From Symsagittifera roscoffensis (Eukaryota; Xenacoelomorpha; Acoela; Convolutidae), in assembly GCF_963678635.1 (NCBI RefSeq), contig NC_087067.1, forward strand, positions 50,770,233 through 50,834,232: DNA of 64,000 nucleotides, in the 5' to 3' direction. Every line of letters starts with the position of its first letter. Within the stretch, counting starts at the first letter, position 1. Below are positions 10,439 through 21,900 of the stretch, piece by piece. A program made the translations under genes and the position numbers. Under the pieces are notes generated by a model, which was given only the letters and a program-made list of their open reading frames with translations, did not search any database and was not told where the DNA came from.

Positions 10439-12054
10439 CAGGTAAGTATGAATTAAATGAATATTACTAACTAATTAAAATATTAAACAACTCACCATAC
10501 TTTATTCATGTTTTCTTTAGATTTTTAGCCTTCATCCGACGATCACCTACAAAAACCACAAAAGACAAATAAAAATCGCAAACTTCATCAAACAGATTTC
10601 AAAAATTCTATTAATCTCTTACACTTATAGATTTATAAATTTAATACCAATGCAATAAATTCATTTCTAAAATTTTCCCCACAAGCAGTAAATCTAATTA
10701 TGATGAAAATTTGTATCTTAAAATTCCCCCATAACTAGCAGTAAATTTCCAAATTCTACGCAGTAAATTAATAAAATGCAATTGCAGTACTAACCTTTTG
10801 ATATTTTCATTCATTCGCACAGAAATTCTATCCACACTCGCACAGCTCGCCCACGAAGGATTGTTTAAAATAATGAATTTCAGTTTCAAGTTTTCACACT
10901 CAACAACTCTAACATATAATAACATGTTTCAAACTTTCCTTTAACCCGGTTGGAAAGGAATCATATACTAAACGAAACTAACCAACGCAGCTTACTAAAT
11001 ACCACAAATCATAGAATAACAGCATGACTAAGAAAAGGAAACCAACGGTACCCAAACCGGATTAACCCAGTTTAAAACTGGATAATTTATTCTTTTGAAG
11101 ACTATTATAAAGTCTAAGAAAGAAATAATAAAACACAAAAAAGTCGAAAGACAAACCCATACCACGAACAATTTGCTTTTTGAAAAAAAGACACAACCAA
11201 CGAAACATAAGAAAAACCACAACAAACCCAACATAAAACGTTGTCACATAACAGGACCCCTCACAAAAACCGCATGAAATCATACTCCCACTCCTGGCCT
11301 AACCCACCAGGAAGGACGTCCTGAGCATGCTCTATAGCCGGCCTAACCCACCGCGCTACATCCACGCTTTGTGACCACACCTCTATTTTTAATAAGAGCT
11401 ACTCAAGGGTGAGTAACTCTTCAAAATAACCGAACTAAAACAAAAAGCTTTTGTGAAAACAACTAACTAAAATCATTATTAAAAAATATTAAACTAATAA
11501 AAGTTTTATAAAATGTAAAATCACATGATGCAATATATAGATCAGAATACAACACCAAGGACGAACATCAAAAGACAAGACGACCCCACTACACTCGAGA
11601 GAGAATGACCAACTACAATCGATATGCCGCTCACAACCACAACTCAAAGGATTTAGAGTACGACTTGACCTCGCAGAAAAGGACTTCATTGAACTAGACC
11701 AATGACCACCTCGATGACCCAAGTGTACGTACAGATCCGAGTAACCAGGCATCCCCTCCACGCACAATCTCCACGCCATTCCCAAGCTAGATCAGACACA
11801 AAAGAAGTTCTCCCCGAAGAACAGAAAAACCTGACATAGCCAACCATTCTGAAATCAGAATTGATTTTGTTGCAGAGACTCAGTCGTTGTCACAAGAAGA
11901 ACACAACGTCTTATGTCTCTAACTCCAGCTTCCTGGAACTTCCTAAACAAAAAGGAAACAAAAGAAATATGATGTTCGCCAAATACCAACGTCCATCATC
12001 CATCCTTGAATTACAGAAGGACTGTTCTAAAAAACTCTGTAAAACCCGGATGGG
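10439..12054 (+). other. Element 3' untranslated region with conserved intron signals
   Basis: Homologous to 58346-59935 (-). A consensus donor (CAG|GTAAGT) begins 2-3 bases after the ORF stop, and a pyrimidine-rich acceptor (TTTCTTTAG) lies near 10520; both are conserved in the other copy. Around 11296-11360 there is a GC-richer block with two copies of 'ggcctaacccacc', also conserved. The end before the 3' LTR reads 'cccggatggg', the likely plus-strand primer area. No second ORF is credible. Confidence 0.6.
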
Positions 12055-12464
12055 TGGAACCTGATCTAAACTATATTTTATGATTGGATAAATTAAATGT
12101 TTTACCAATGTAAAGTATTTAATATTAACCAATCACGATCCATCTAACTAACAACCCACTTATTTGTAAGTGCTGAAGTTACTTGTAATTTCAGCACCAG
12201 AGAGATTTGAATTTAACTTAGAAATTAGTTGGACTCTCCCGAGCACTTCAGCAGCCGCAATAAACCAGTATACCCTAGATCTATTGAGCCTAGCAGAGAC
12301 TAGTTAAACAACCTGAGACTAGATAGTATAAGAGTAAGATTAGGATCGGTATTAGACTAAGAAGTTGCACGAATCTATCCGGCCGAAAATAAGATAGCGT
12401 GACGAGCAGACGGTGTACCCTATCCGAAATTACTCTATGAGTTATACACACCAGTCCTAACTCA
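12055..12464 (+). repeat. 3' LTR (410 bp)
   Basis: Direct repeat of 8764-9173 with no difference that I could find by eye. It is followed by the AAAG target duplication and then by the resumed copy B sequence (CATGGTCAAAATAG). Confidence 0.95.
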
Positions 12465-13668
12465 AAAGCATGGTCAAAATAGAGTTTTTATAAACATTTG
12501 CTATCCTGTATGTCAATGAAAGTTTAATCAAGTTTTTTAATCCAACTTTTCCTGCAACCAAACTTTATTTTAAAACAAGGACAGCCGGTAACTTTGCAAG
12601 TAGCACAGAATGTTCTGACCACAGTCTTAAAAAATGTAAGGAGTTTTTTTTTCAAATTGGTGTCTTTTTTTCTGTTTGTTGTGATTAAAAGATCTGAAGA
12701 AAAAAAGAGAAGCTAGGCATAATTTAGAGTCATAGTGGAACAGTTTTTAAAACAGTTTTTAAAGAAAAATGACTAGAAAAAGGAAAAAAATTGAAAAAAA
12801 AAATTCAATTTTTTTTTCGATTTTTTTTGCAAAATATTTTTAAAATTTCAAGTTTTTGGTTCTCAAAATTGCGCTAAAAAACACCAAACACTACGCTGCC
12901 TTTACTTGAATTAAACAAAGTTTTCACCGCTTAATTAAGCTTAAAGATGCTGCATGGTAACCTTATTAGCTCGAAATTAGACCAAACCCCAATTTCAAAA
13001 AACTCAAACCGGTCTTACTCGACACTGCGAAATGTTTTCACATTTAATTTCGTTTGGATCACGACTGAAAGAGCTTTTATATGATATGTCACTCAAATCA
13101 GTCCGATGATTATGTGTGGTACATGATTTTGCGTGCAAATTTAAAAAAATTAAAGCACATCCGGATACAAAATTCCTCCCCATTTTCAATGGTCGGAACA
13201 AAAATGTCTTTTTCTGAACATTTTCAATGGTCGGAGCAAAAATGTTTTTTTTCTGAGATATATCGGCGCTATTAAGAAACAAAATTTATACAAAAATTTT
13301 TAACCCGCATTTCAGTATGTTGTTTTAATTATTGGCACTACAAAAACAAACAAGGGTCAATATCTCACAACGTCAGCAGACATTTTTTGCGAACCATGTG
13401 TAGGCGAAAAAAAACCTGTGAAAAGTAAGAATTAACTAAGAAGTAAAACGAAAAAATAAAAATTGATCATTGCTGGAAAAACATGTATATGAGGTTGCAA
13501 AATTTCTAAGCAGAAATTTAAGGTCTGATTTTGAAGTGAAGTACATAATAACTTCCTTTAAAAATTATGAAGTAATCGACTCTTTAGGAAAAGAGCCACG
13601 ATTAAAGATAAAGCAAAAAGTGGGAGTGAATAACAAGAAAGAAATATATGTATGTAAGGGTAAACCAT

Positions 13669-14188
13669 ACATCATTCTGGTTGATTTTGACACGGATAGT
13701 CTATGGATTTTTGTTGATATACTTGAATCTGGACTTATGTAGAATTTTGCAAACCTAGGAGACAACCATATAGGTGATTAATTACTTTTCACAGAAATTT
13801 TCCGTTAGGCAGGTTGTTTTTCCATCGGTTGCTTAATTGAACCACTGTTTGAATTAGATCAATTTTTGATGAATCATGCCGCGTAATATGTTTGCATATC
13901 TCTGATATTTTCGAAAAAAAATGTTTTAATGTTGAGCTTTGATTTTTAATATGCCGTGTTTTTTTTTCAAAACTAGCATTAATGCATATAACTTAAGATG
14001 ATAAGAAGGTAAACATTTTTACAATTATTAAAAAGTTTTGAACGTCATATGTTACCCATGGATTGGAAAGTTCGTTTTCGACGTTTAAAACAGACTTGAT
14101 AGTCTTCAGTGTCCGCTGAAACTTGTTCTTCGAATGTTAAGTTAGAAAACATTTTTTTAAATTGTAAAGTTATTAATGAATTCAACCA
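13669..14188. other. No gene seen
   Basis: AT-rich sequence immediately beyond the tandem duplication. The frame crossing the border (13470-13742) is open by chance and has no recognisable domain. Confidence 0.5.
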
Positions 14189-14990
14189 AGTGATGTTTTT
14201 TGATGCACTCATTCTTCTGATTTTGATTTTCATATTTGAAAAAGAATGGCCGAATTGATGAAAATTAGAGGTCGATGCAAACAAAAGATATAAAGTAATT
14301 AGAAGGATAAAAGTCTCAAGTAGTAGTTGTTTTGCAACAATTTCTCAGGAGTTCGACCCTCTGCCGACCCAAAGGGTCCCAACTTTGTATTAATTTTTCG
14401 AGATATTTATTTTTGCTTGACTGGCAATGCTAATTTTGATGAAGAGAGTTACCAAAAAGGGCCTAAAAGCACATTTTTGACCTGTTTTTTTTTAAATACT
14501 TGCCTGCGACACAGAAAGTTTGTTAAAAACAGGCCTTTCGATGAAAAACAGGGCTTTTCAATGAATTAAACCAAGTGTTGTTTTTTGATGCACTCGTTCT
14601 TCTATTTTTGATTTTCATAAGATAAAGTAATTAGCAGGATAACAGTCTCGAGTAGCAGTTTTGCAACAGTTTCTCAGGACTTTGACCCTCTGCAGACCCA
14701 AAGGGTCTCACTTTGTACTATTTTGAGATATCCATTTTGCCTGACTGGCAATACTAGTTTTGAGGGGGATTTCCCAAAAAGGCCTAAATGCGCATTTTTG
14801 GCCTTTATTCAAAATCTTGCATGCGGCACAGAATATTTGGCAAAAGTAGGGCTTTTTTTGTAATTTAGGAGGCTCGGAAAATCACAATGGTCGACCTAAA
14901 AAAATTAAAATGTTTGCTCAAAATTTTTTTGAACTTTTTTTGAAAATCGGCCCCCTTCGAAAAATTCCTAGATCCGTCCCTATACACAAT
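14189..14990 (+). repeat. Diverged tandem duplication of R2-type repeat
   Basis: Two diverged units begin near 14189 and 14575, each with 'ttttttgatgcactc' followed by 'aagtaattag', 'gacccaaagggtc' and 'tgactggcaat'. The second unit continues into the R2 tail ('ctcggaaaatcacaatgg'). The units differ by many substitutions and a roughly 50-bp indel, so the duplication is old. No coding. Confidence 0.7.
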
Positions 14991-15424
14991 GGTACAACCT
15001 ACATTATCGGTTCATTTATTCAATTGCGGTATTGAACTTTGGAATTTTGCGTTCTTAGTTTGAGCTTATGGCTCCTGATCACGCGATTTTGTAATGTTTG
15101 CCTTTTGGGTCGGTAATTGTAAAATAAAAGCAGAATCTTGTTTTGTAATTTCGACCAAAGCTCTTCTTAATCTGTTATCTTCTCTTCTGCCTCCATGAGG
15201 GCATGTGCAATGTTTGCACACTTACATTAAATGTCACAGTATCAAGTTTATAATTTGAACATGACCTGACGATTAGATTTTGAGAGCATGATTAAACCCA
15301 TGAGATATGTCCGAAATTTGTACTCCATAAAATCATGTCCAGATTTTGAGCCTTAGGTCGCTGCACCATGACAGTCGGCGCGACTTTTAAAGTCTTGACA
15401 CAAGTCGCAGGTATCTATATGTTG

Positions 15425-15495
15425 TGAGACGGTACAGATTTGCTATCTCATAGAGTAATTTCAGATAGACTACACCGTCTAATTGTCACCAATTT
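15425..15495 (-). repeat. LTR fragment related to the 410-bp LTR
   Basis: The sequence 'catagagtaatttc' followed by 'caccgtct' matches the reverse complement of the 3' end of the LTRs at 8764, 12055 and 57936. Only about 60-70 bp can be recognised. It is either an old, decayed LTR or a tip left by deletion. Confidence 0.6.
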
Positions 15496-16850
15496 CGAAT
15501 TTTAATTGGCCAATTTTGACGCGATTTTTATATCATCCGAAGAGTTCCGATGACCTAAGCTCAAATTTAATATTAAAAAATGCTAAAATTAATAATGCTA
15601 AAACATTATAAGGTTTTGGTAAAGTATGCGGGTTTTAAAATTGCCATTTGGGATAAATAATATGGGATAAAAACGAGCGATATATTTCGTGCTATAAAAG
15701 CGAGAGCGGCTAAATAAATCGTTTTTATATTCAAAAATATATAAATTGAACTGATGCAAGTAATTTGCTCCTATTATTGTGTTACAGGCTCGGAATATAT
15801 AAATTTGTATATTAAATAGCGTGAAGGGAGGACAAAAAAAAACAAAGAGAACAGGAACTTCAGCATTTTTTAAATATTATATTAATTTTTGACAAATTTT
15901 CTTTTTATGCACTTTAAACGGCACTATGAAGATTCAGCGCATCGCCCTGATACGAGCAGTTTTGTTTCCCAGGTTCATTGTTCCAATGAATTAATCCAAT
16001 GATTATCAACTGAGATCAACTTTATTGTTCCGACTTTCGTAACGAAAGTAACGGAATATTTGTGCTCGGGATGGTTTTTTTTTGCTTCAGACAAATTTCG
16101 ACTTTTTAACTAGCCATTTTTGACGGAACTTTTTTATATCATTCAAAAGCTATTGTTGTCTTGAGCTTAAACTTGAAAGGATATTTCACCTGTGACCTTT
16201 TTTTGTAAAGTTATGGGGGTTTGAAGATTGTTATTTTGGCCAAATTGTGACAATTAACGGGCGATGTATTTCGCGCTATTAACGCGTAAGCGAGATTTAA
16301 TCCGTCTGAGAATTGGTTCAAAGAAGCTCATATGCCATAATTGATTTGTTAATAGCAGCAAAATTTAACACTTTGTATTTAATATGACTGTGGGGGAATG
16401 TTTTCACAGAAAATTTTATTTCGTTACATTTAAATTTTTTATGTTATTACTGCTCCAAAGAACTTAAAAGGCAGTGGGAACATTCAGGGCTTCGCCCTGA
16501 TACGAGAAGTCTTGTTCTATTCTATTTAAAAGTGGTTTGACTGCGAACAGTCCTATTTTAAAGTAACTGATAAAAATGTTAGATATAGAATATCATTGGT
16601 TATTTTTTTGACTTTCAACAAAAAAGTGGAATATTTATGCTTGCTTGGATTGTTTTGTTTTTTCATTCAGTCAATTATCGACTTTTTAATTGAGCGTCTG
16701 CGACGGAAATGTTTCACAGCATCTAAAGGATATTGTTCTCAAGAGCTCAAAAAGATAATTAGCGCGCGATTTATTGCGTGCATATGACAAGCTTAAGCTG
16801 TGAACCGACGCGTTACCAACTGAACTCAGCCAATTCAATTATTTTTGTGA
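15496..16850 (-). repeat. Array of diverged SINE-like (R3) units
   Basis: Three diverged units of roughly 550 bp share, on the + strand, a 'cgactttttaa' stretch, a 'gacgga..tttt.tatcat' stretch, a GAGCTC/GAGCTT mark, a 'cgatgtatttcgcgctat' block and a 'cagggcttcgccctgatac' block (near 15950, 16483 and 16999). On the - strand near 16840-16815, 'TGAGTTCAGTTGGTAACGCG' resembles a tRNA D-arm with A box. This looks like a tRNA-headed repeat amplified in tandem. I could not locate a B box. Confidence 0.5.
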
Positions 16851-18934
16851 TTAGGAAACGAGGCGCTTTATAAAACTTTTTGTAGTTACAGTACACTATC
16901 ATGTGAGGGATAAATTGACAAAAACAAACTTGTTTCAATTATTTCGTCAACTTTTCAACAAAAACTATTTAATTGGCCTTAGAGTGCAGTCGGAACATTT
17001 TGGGCTTCTCCCTGATAAACGGGCAGTCTCTTTAGTAAATACTCACATTCAAAGGCAGACACGACTGCTGCTATCAGGGCAAAACCATGAACTTTCTGAC
17101 TGCTTTTAAAAAAATTATGAGATTTTCAAAACAAATATTTTTTTTTCAGTTTTTTTAGGAAATCATCCTCCCGCACGCATTGTTAAGTACAACGTAATAT
17201 GTAGCACAAACTAGTAATACATAGTAAAATTTCTAATTAGTTCAAATAGCATGCTTCAATTTATTTTGGAACGAAAAGAGGGATGAAATCTCCGCTCACG
17301 CGTTAACAGTGCAAAATATATGGCATATTAATTGTCCTAAATTAACCCAACTGGCACTCTTTAAACCCCCAAAACTTAACGATTGGTCAAAAATTGCTAG
17401 CTAAAAATCGAATTTTGTTTGGAGACAAAAGTCACCGGAGCACGAATATTCTGTCACTTTCTCCAAAAACGGAACAATAAAGCAAGAATCAATAATGCAT
17501 GAAACTACTAACGGGTCGCAATTGACATGTCAGGTTTACATCACTAGGTTTCATGATTTTGACGAATAGCATTATGACAACAACTTAGATGAATGTCAGT
17601 CCAAACCTTGTTTTTTTCCCTCGAAAACGTATGAAAGCAGTATTAAATATAATTAAAACTACAAACTGGAAGTGTGTCACTGTGTATGAGTTTGAGTGAT
17701 CAATGGTCAACTTAACTACGAATAGCTTTGAAAATTGGTCAGGTCGCGCTGTCGAACAGTAGTAATTAAACGCATTTGACCGGTAAAACCGAATCTTAAA
17801 TTATTCCTACGACTGCACAACTGAGCACAGACAGTTAATACATCCCCGGATGGACAAAAAATGCTTAGCATACAATTTCATATTTCGGAAAAAACTCGTA
17901 TCATATAGTCTCTTCCAATTGTGTAGAAAAAGAACATTTTATGAAAATCACATTTTTCTTTTTTCCATACAATAGCTGGCACCTTTTCCGCGTAATTTTT
18001 TTGAGTTTTGCTTTCTATTTGTGCCTCGCCCTGAGTACAAATACTAAAAAAATCTCAAATGAAAAAATCAACAGAATGTGCGGCGTTGTATCGCAAATAA
18101 AACTACGTATTGCTAGATGCCAAGTCAGATAAATTTTGAATTTCACTCAAAATTGTATTTTTTTTGTATATGGCTACGAGGCCTCTGTTTTGAAAAATCA
18201 GACGTTGAGAATATGGATTGTTTTTTTGGTTAGGTATAGGCTATATCTTATCATCTGAAACTGAAAACTCTGCCATTACAGAAAACCTTCGATGTGACCC
18301 TTGATTCTTTTGTCTATGAAAATTAAGCGCTCGAAGTTTTTTTTAGCTCAAAAGGTCTTTTTTAAAAAAAAACAAGTTTCAAACGTTTTGCGCAAAATTG
18401 TGGAGATTTAAACTTTCTAAAACTTTTTGGGTTTTGTAAGAGGTTTCTTTTGATATAACTTTCTCATCAATTTATTTGGTAGAGTTAGAATAGTTCTTGA
18501 TTAATTAAAAATGCCAAAATTATCAATTTTAGGGGTACAATTTTGTTTGCGGCTTTCGCAAAATAAATTGCACCAAGATAATTTAGCAAAAATCTAAGCA
18601 ACTTTTGTTTCGTTCATTTTTGTCTAACATTAACCCATTATGAGAAACACGCGTTTAAAGTTTGCAGGCCCTTCGTTTCATCTGGATAATTTACATCAGC
18701 ACTGTATCTGATATTGCTTTTAATGCATTCGGTTCAGTGGTCGAGATCCAAACCGTAATATGACAATTTGCAACAAAAGGGATCTCGCCAATAAATGCAA
18801 CTTCTTTTCAGAACAAAATCAATTAGGCGAGGGGGTTGCAAGCGCAGTGGCGGGAGGGGGGGTTAGGGGTGAATGGGCTATACAGAATCACGTGGGTGAC
18901 TTATTAATTCCTAGATATTTTCTTGAAAATTGGT
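16851..18934. other. Intergenic, no gene seen
   Basis: The end of the third R3 unit, with 'gggcttctccctgat', falls near 17000. Beyond it the sequence is AT-rich up to the globin 5' region, with no convincing exon, RNA gene or element. Frames at 16903-17109 and 17941-18132 have no recognisable motif. Confidence 0.5.
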
Positions 18935-18962
18935 CTCTACAATTGTTTAGATCACAATAAAA
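18935..18962 (+). promoter_or_regulatory. Possible (trans-)splice acceptor just upstream of globin start
   Basis: A pyrimidine-rich stretch ending in TTTAG at 18950 lies 12 bases before the globin ATG. No matching donor or upstream exon is obvious within the preceding few hundred bases. In animals that use spliced leaders, such an acceptor at this distance from the ATG is usual. A cis-spliced 5' UTR exon further upstream is the alternative. Confidence 0.35.
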
Positions 18963-21900
18963 ATGGCGACTTTGGAGTCCATGCAAGTGTCCGAGGAACA
19001 GCAGAGTCTGATTATGGAGGATGTGCAAGTACTGTTGCCCAATTATGACGATTTCGTTGAGGACGTCCTCCAACAGTGAGTAGAGTATATGAAGAACAAA
19101 CTCATAGACTCATAGAAGAAATATAATAAGTATCAATAAGTGGACAGATAAAATTAATTAAAAAGAGCAAATGACCTGTTTAAAAAAAAAATATCTGTCA
19201 GCATGCAAAAAAAAATTTTCTCAATGTCAAACCTAAAAACTCAAGTATGCATAGAAAAATGCTCAAAACTGACAGACTGCTCTTTTAATTTTTTTTTAAA
19301 GCTGGAGCATCCCGACCATAGATATCTTCGTTTAATAAATAAACCAATGGTTGCAAAATTGGCCGTAAAGCAGGTGCGAGTAGACTATACGTTCTCTTCT
19401 CTTTAACTTCCAGATATTGTCTTTTTCGCTTTCAAATACCGAAAGGAAAACTTTTTTTCTCCTTTTTTGTGAACTTTTAAAATCATTTAGATGTTGGAGG
19501 ATGGGCTAATTAAGTTTCAGGAGCTCACTGTTATGGGTTGCTATGGCTGCATAAAAGATTTTTTGGTCCCTTTTCCTTTTTCCCTTCATAGCACTATTTA
19601 AAAATTAATAATTAATACATTGCGGCTAAAAAGTTTGGGCACAGAAATTTGCTAAGAATCAGTAAATTTATTCGCATCGCATTTTTATGTAGTAAAAATG
19701 GTAACTAAATGTATACATAGTGAAATCTAAATATGTAAAAATGTGAAAGTTCAAAATGATGTGTTATTAGTCAATCATTGTGTCTACCAGCTAATATTTT
19801 AGCACTTTAAAGCAGCTGATTTTAAAATCATTTATTTGCTATTCAATTCCTTTTTTATAAACATAAATCGGCGATCAGAGCAAAAGGATAATCTCGAAAA
19901 AATTACGAGGACAATTTCGATCAAATATTCTAATACGCAATTTCGAAAAATAATGAATCATTTTTGAAAATTAAAAAAGTTTTTTCACTAAAGTTATGCA
20001 GATTTAGGTAATTCTTGCTCGAAATGTATTTTTGATATTAAACTTGTCTTTTTTTACATAATAATCATTTAAATAATTCTGTCCAAACATACAAATACAT
20101 TTAGTTTGTTCTTCTTATCTTATTTTTTCTGTTTTGTTACAACCGCTTCACGAAGTATGAAAGACCTAAGGAAAAGGAATAGGCTCTGTTTTTTTTCGAA
20201 CCAACTTTGACTACCTCAACAATAGCTTGGAGGTGGGAGGGGGTCATTTGAGGTATCGTAATGAAACTTTTCAGCCAAGATGTAATTGCGTTTCGAAACA
20301 ACGTTTTTAAATAGCTGCCTCGGTGAACTAAATAAAGTAATCAGTGACCAGAAAAAAATCAAATCAAATTTACGGTTTTTAGTCTACGTTTGAGCAAATA
20401 AGAGGATTTTAGGCCAATTAAATTTAGATTTTCTCAGTTGAGTTCTACTTCAAATTTTTTCTTTGTTTTTGTTGAAACAAATTTAAAAACTAGAGTGGCC
20501 ACGAAGCCACAAGAGAACCGAGATAGCCAGCTCAATTGACCTTTATCTTTGACCAATTGACATGTTCATAGGGCATAGGGTAGATTAGAATAAGGTAGAT
20601 TGTCATGGAACGTTAAAACAAGCATAATTTTGCAATTGACTTAAATTGGCATGTCATTTTCGCGTCGTGCTTTTTGTTGATCCGTGTCTTTGTAGTAGTT
20701 AGAACATAGTTGAAAGATGCCCGAGGGAAAAAGAGCCCGGCCTGAGGGCACGAAGTGCCCGAGTGCGGTTCTTTTGCCCGAGGCCATCTTCAACTATGTT
20801 CTAACTGTTGAAGAGTTTGTTTTTGCTCTTTCTGTTTGTTTTTGCGGCTCTTTTTCCTTTCCCCCCTCCCACCTCGTATGAGCATCACTTTTATGATGTA
20901 ATGAGTGGTTTTACAAGGTTAATTATGAAGACCAAATATGTTTGTCATGGCCCGATAAGTCCGCATGCCAATTTTCTTGTTAATCGGTTGGTGGGAACAG
21001 TAATTTTACTTTTAAAAAATTGCAGGTGGGGAAGAGGAAAAAGAGCCATTTTTGCTCTTTCAATTGTTATAATCGGGCTTTTTTCAAAAAAAGAGCCCGG
21101 AAAGTTGTGAAAAGTGCGCGAAACTATGCAAATGATTTCATTTTTTATTCATGCGTTCTAATATTTCATTTTTCATTCATGCCTTGTCGTGAAAAAACAT
21201 GTGTGAAAGAGCAAAAACATACTCTTCTAATCTTAAAAGTTGAATTGAAAATTTCAGGCCTATTTTTTTTAAATGGACTTTTTTTCTTGTAAATCCGAGC
21301 CACGGCCACTAGTTTGTTTGAGGTCGTCAAGTCCGGCGAAAAGGAAACAAAAGTTAATCCATAGTCCCCTCCGGTCACCATAAGCCACGACGCTGTCGTA
21401 ACAAAAACCAGCTACACCTTGGATCAGGCGCGGATATAGGATTTTCAAAAAAAAATGGAAATTTTTTTTGCCAGTTTTTTTTAGATCAAATTGAACTTCC
21501 GAGCCGTCCTAAAACACAATAAGGATCCTTTTTTGAGAAATTTTTCTGCCCACATGCAAACTTTTGGTTGTTTATAGGCATCTTTTGGCACACACTCATA
21601 AAAAAAACGGTTTATACTGGCGCGCAAAACGCTTTTTTACAGCTGAAAAAGGATGATGCACAGAACCAAAGAAGTGGCCTTTAGGCGGTGAAGCAGTTAG
21701 TACCTGAAATCCGATCGCCCCTCAAAACCGCCAATCTGCTTCTGCCTCGAAACCTAATAACTTGGACTATTTTTGTCTTTAGATTCATGGAAGAAAACCC
21801 CGAAACGTTTCAAATATTTCCGTGGGCTGATGCTAGCAAAACAGCGAAAGAGATGAGAAGTCACCCCCGCTTCAAAAGCCACGCCAAGTCCATCGGGAAG

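Larger units (their letters stand above)
8764..12464 (+). mobile_element. Non-autonomous LTR retrotransposon, complete insertion
   Basis: The 3701-bp element has 410-bp direct LTRs beginning TG and ending CA, and is flanked by AAAG on both sides (8760-8763 and 12465-12468). The empty site survives in copy A of the tandem duplication near 5320, which proves the boundaries. Inside are a primer-binding-site-like sequence, one ORF homologous to the 3' ORF of the large element at 57936-64000, and a long 3' untranslated region. Gag, protease, RT, integrase and env are absent. Because the two LTRs look identical, the insertion is recent, and its replication proteins must have come from a related autonomous element. 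Confidence 0.95.
6529..13668 (+). repeat. 3.44-kb tandem duplication, copy B, split by LTR element
   Basis: Copy B runs 6529-8763 and resumes at 12469-13668. Removing the LTR insertion and one target duplication leaves about 3435 bp, matching the 3440-bp copy A. Its far end ('gggtaaacca') is the same point at which copy A joins copy B. Small differences near the end (for example around 13500) are short indels. The LTR insertion therefore came after the duplication. Confidence 0.95.

Noticed and set aside
11028..11785. Frames of 60-98 codons on both strands in the element 3' UTR (and relatives at 58398-59349)
   Set aside because: Shadow frames in conserved UTR sequence. The long forms are hydrophobic only through T-richness and are not preserved as the same protein between copies.
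16800..16850. True tRNA gene on the - strand
   Set aside because: Only a D-arm-like half is present; there is no anticodon arm, T-arm with B box or acceptor pairing.
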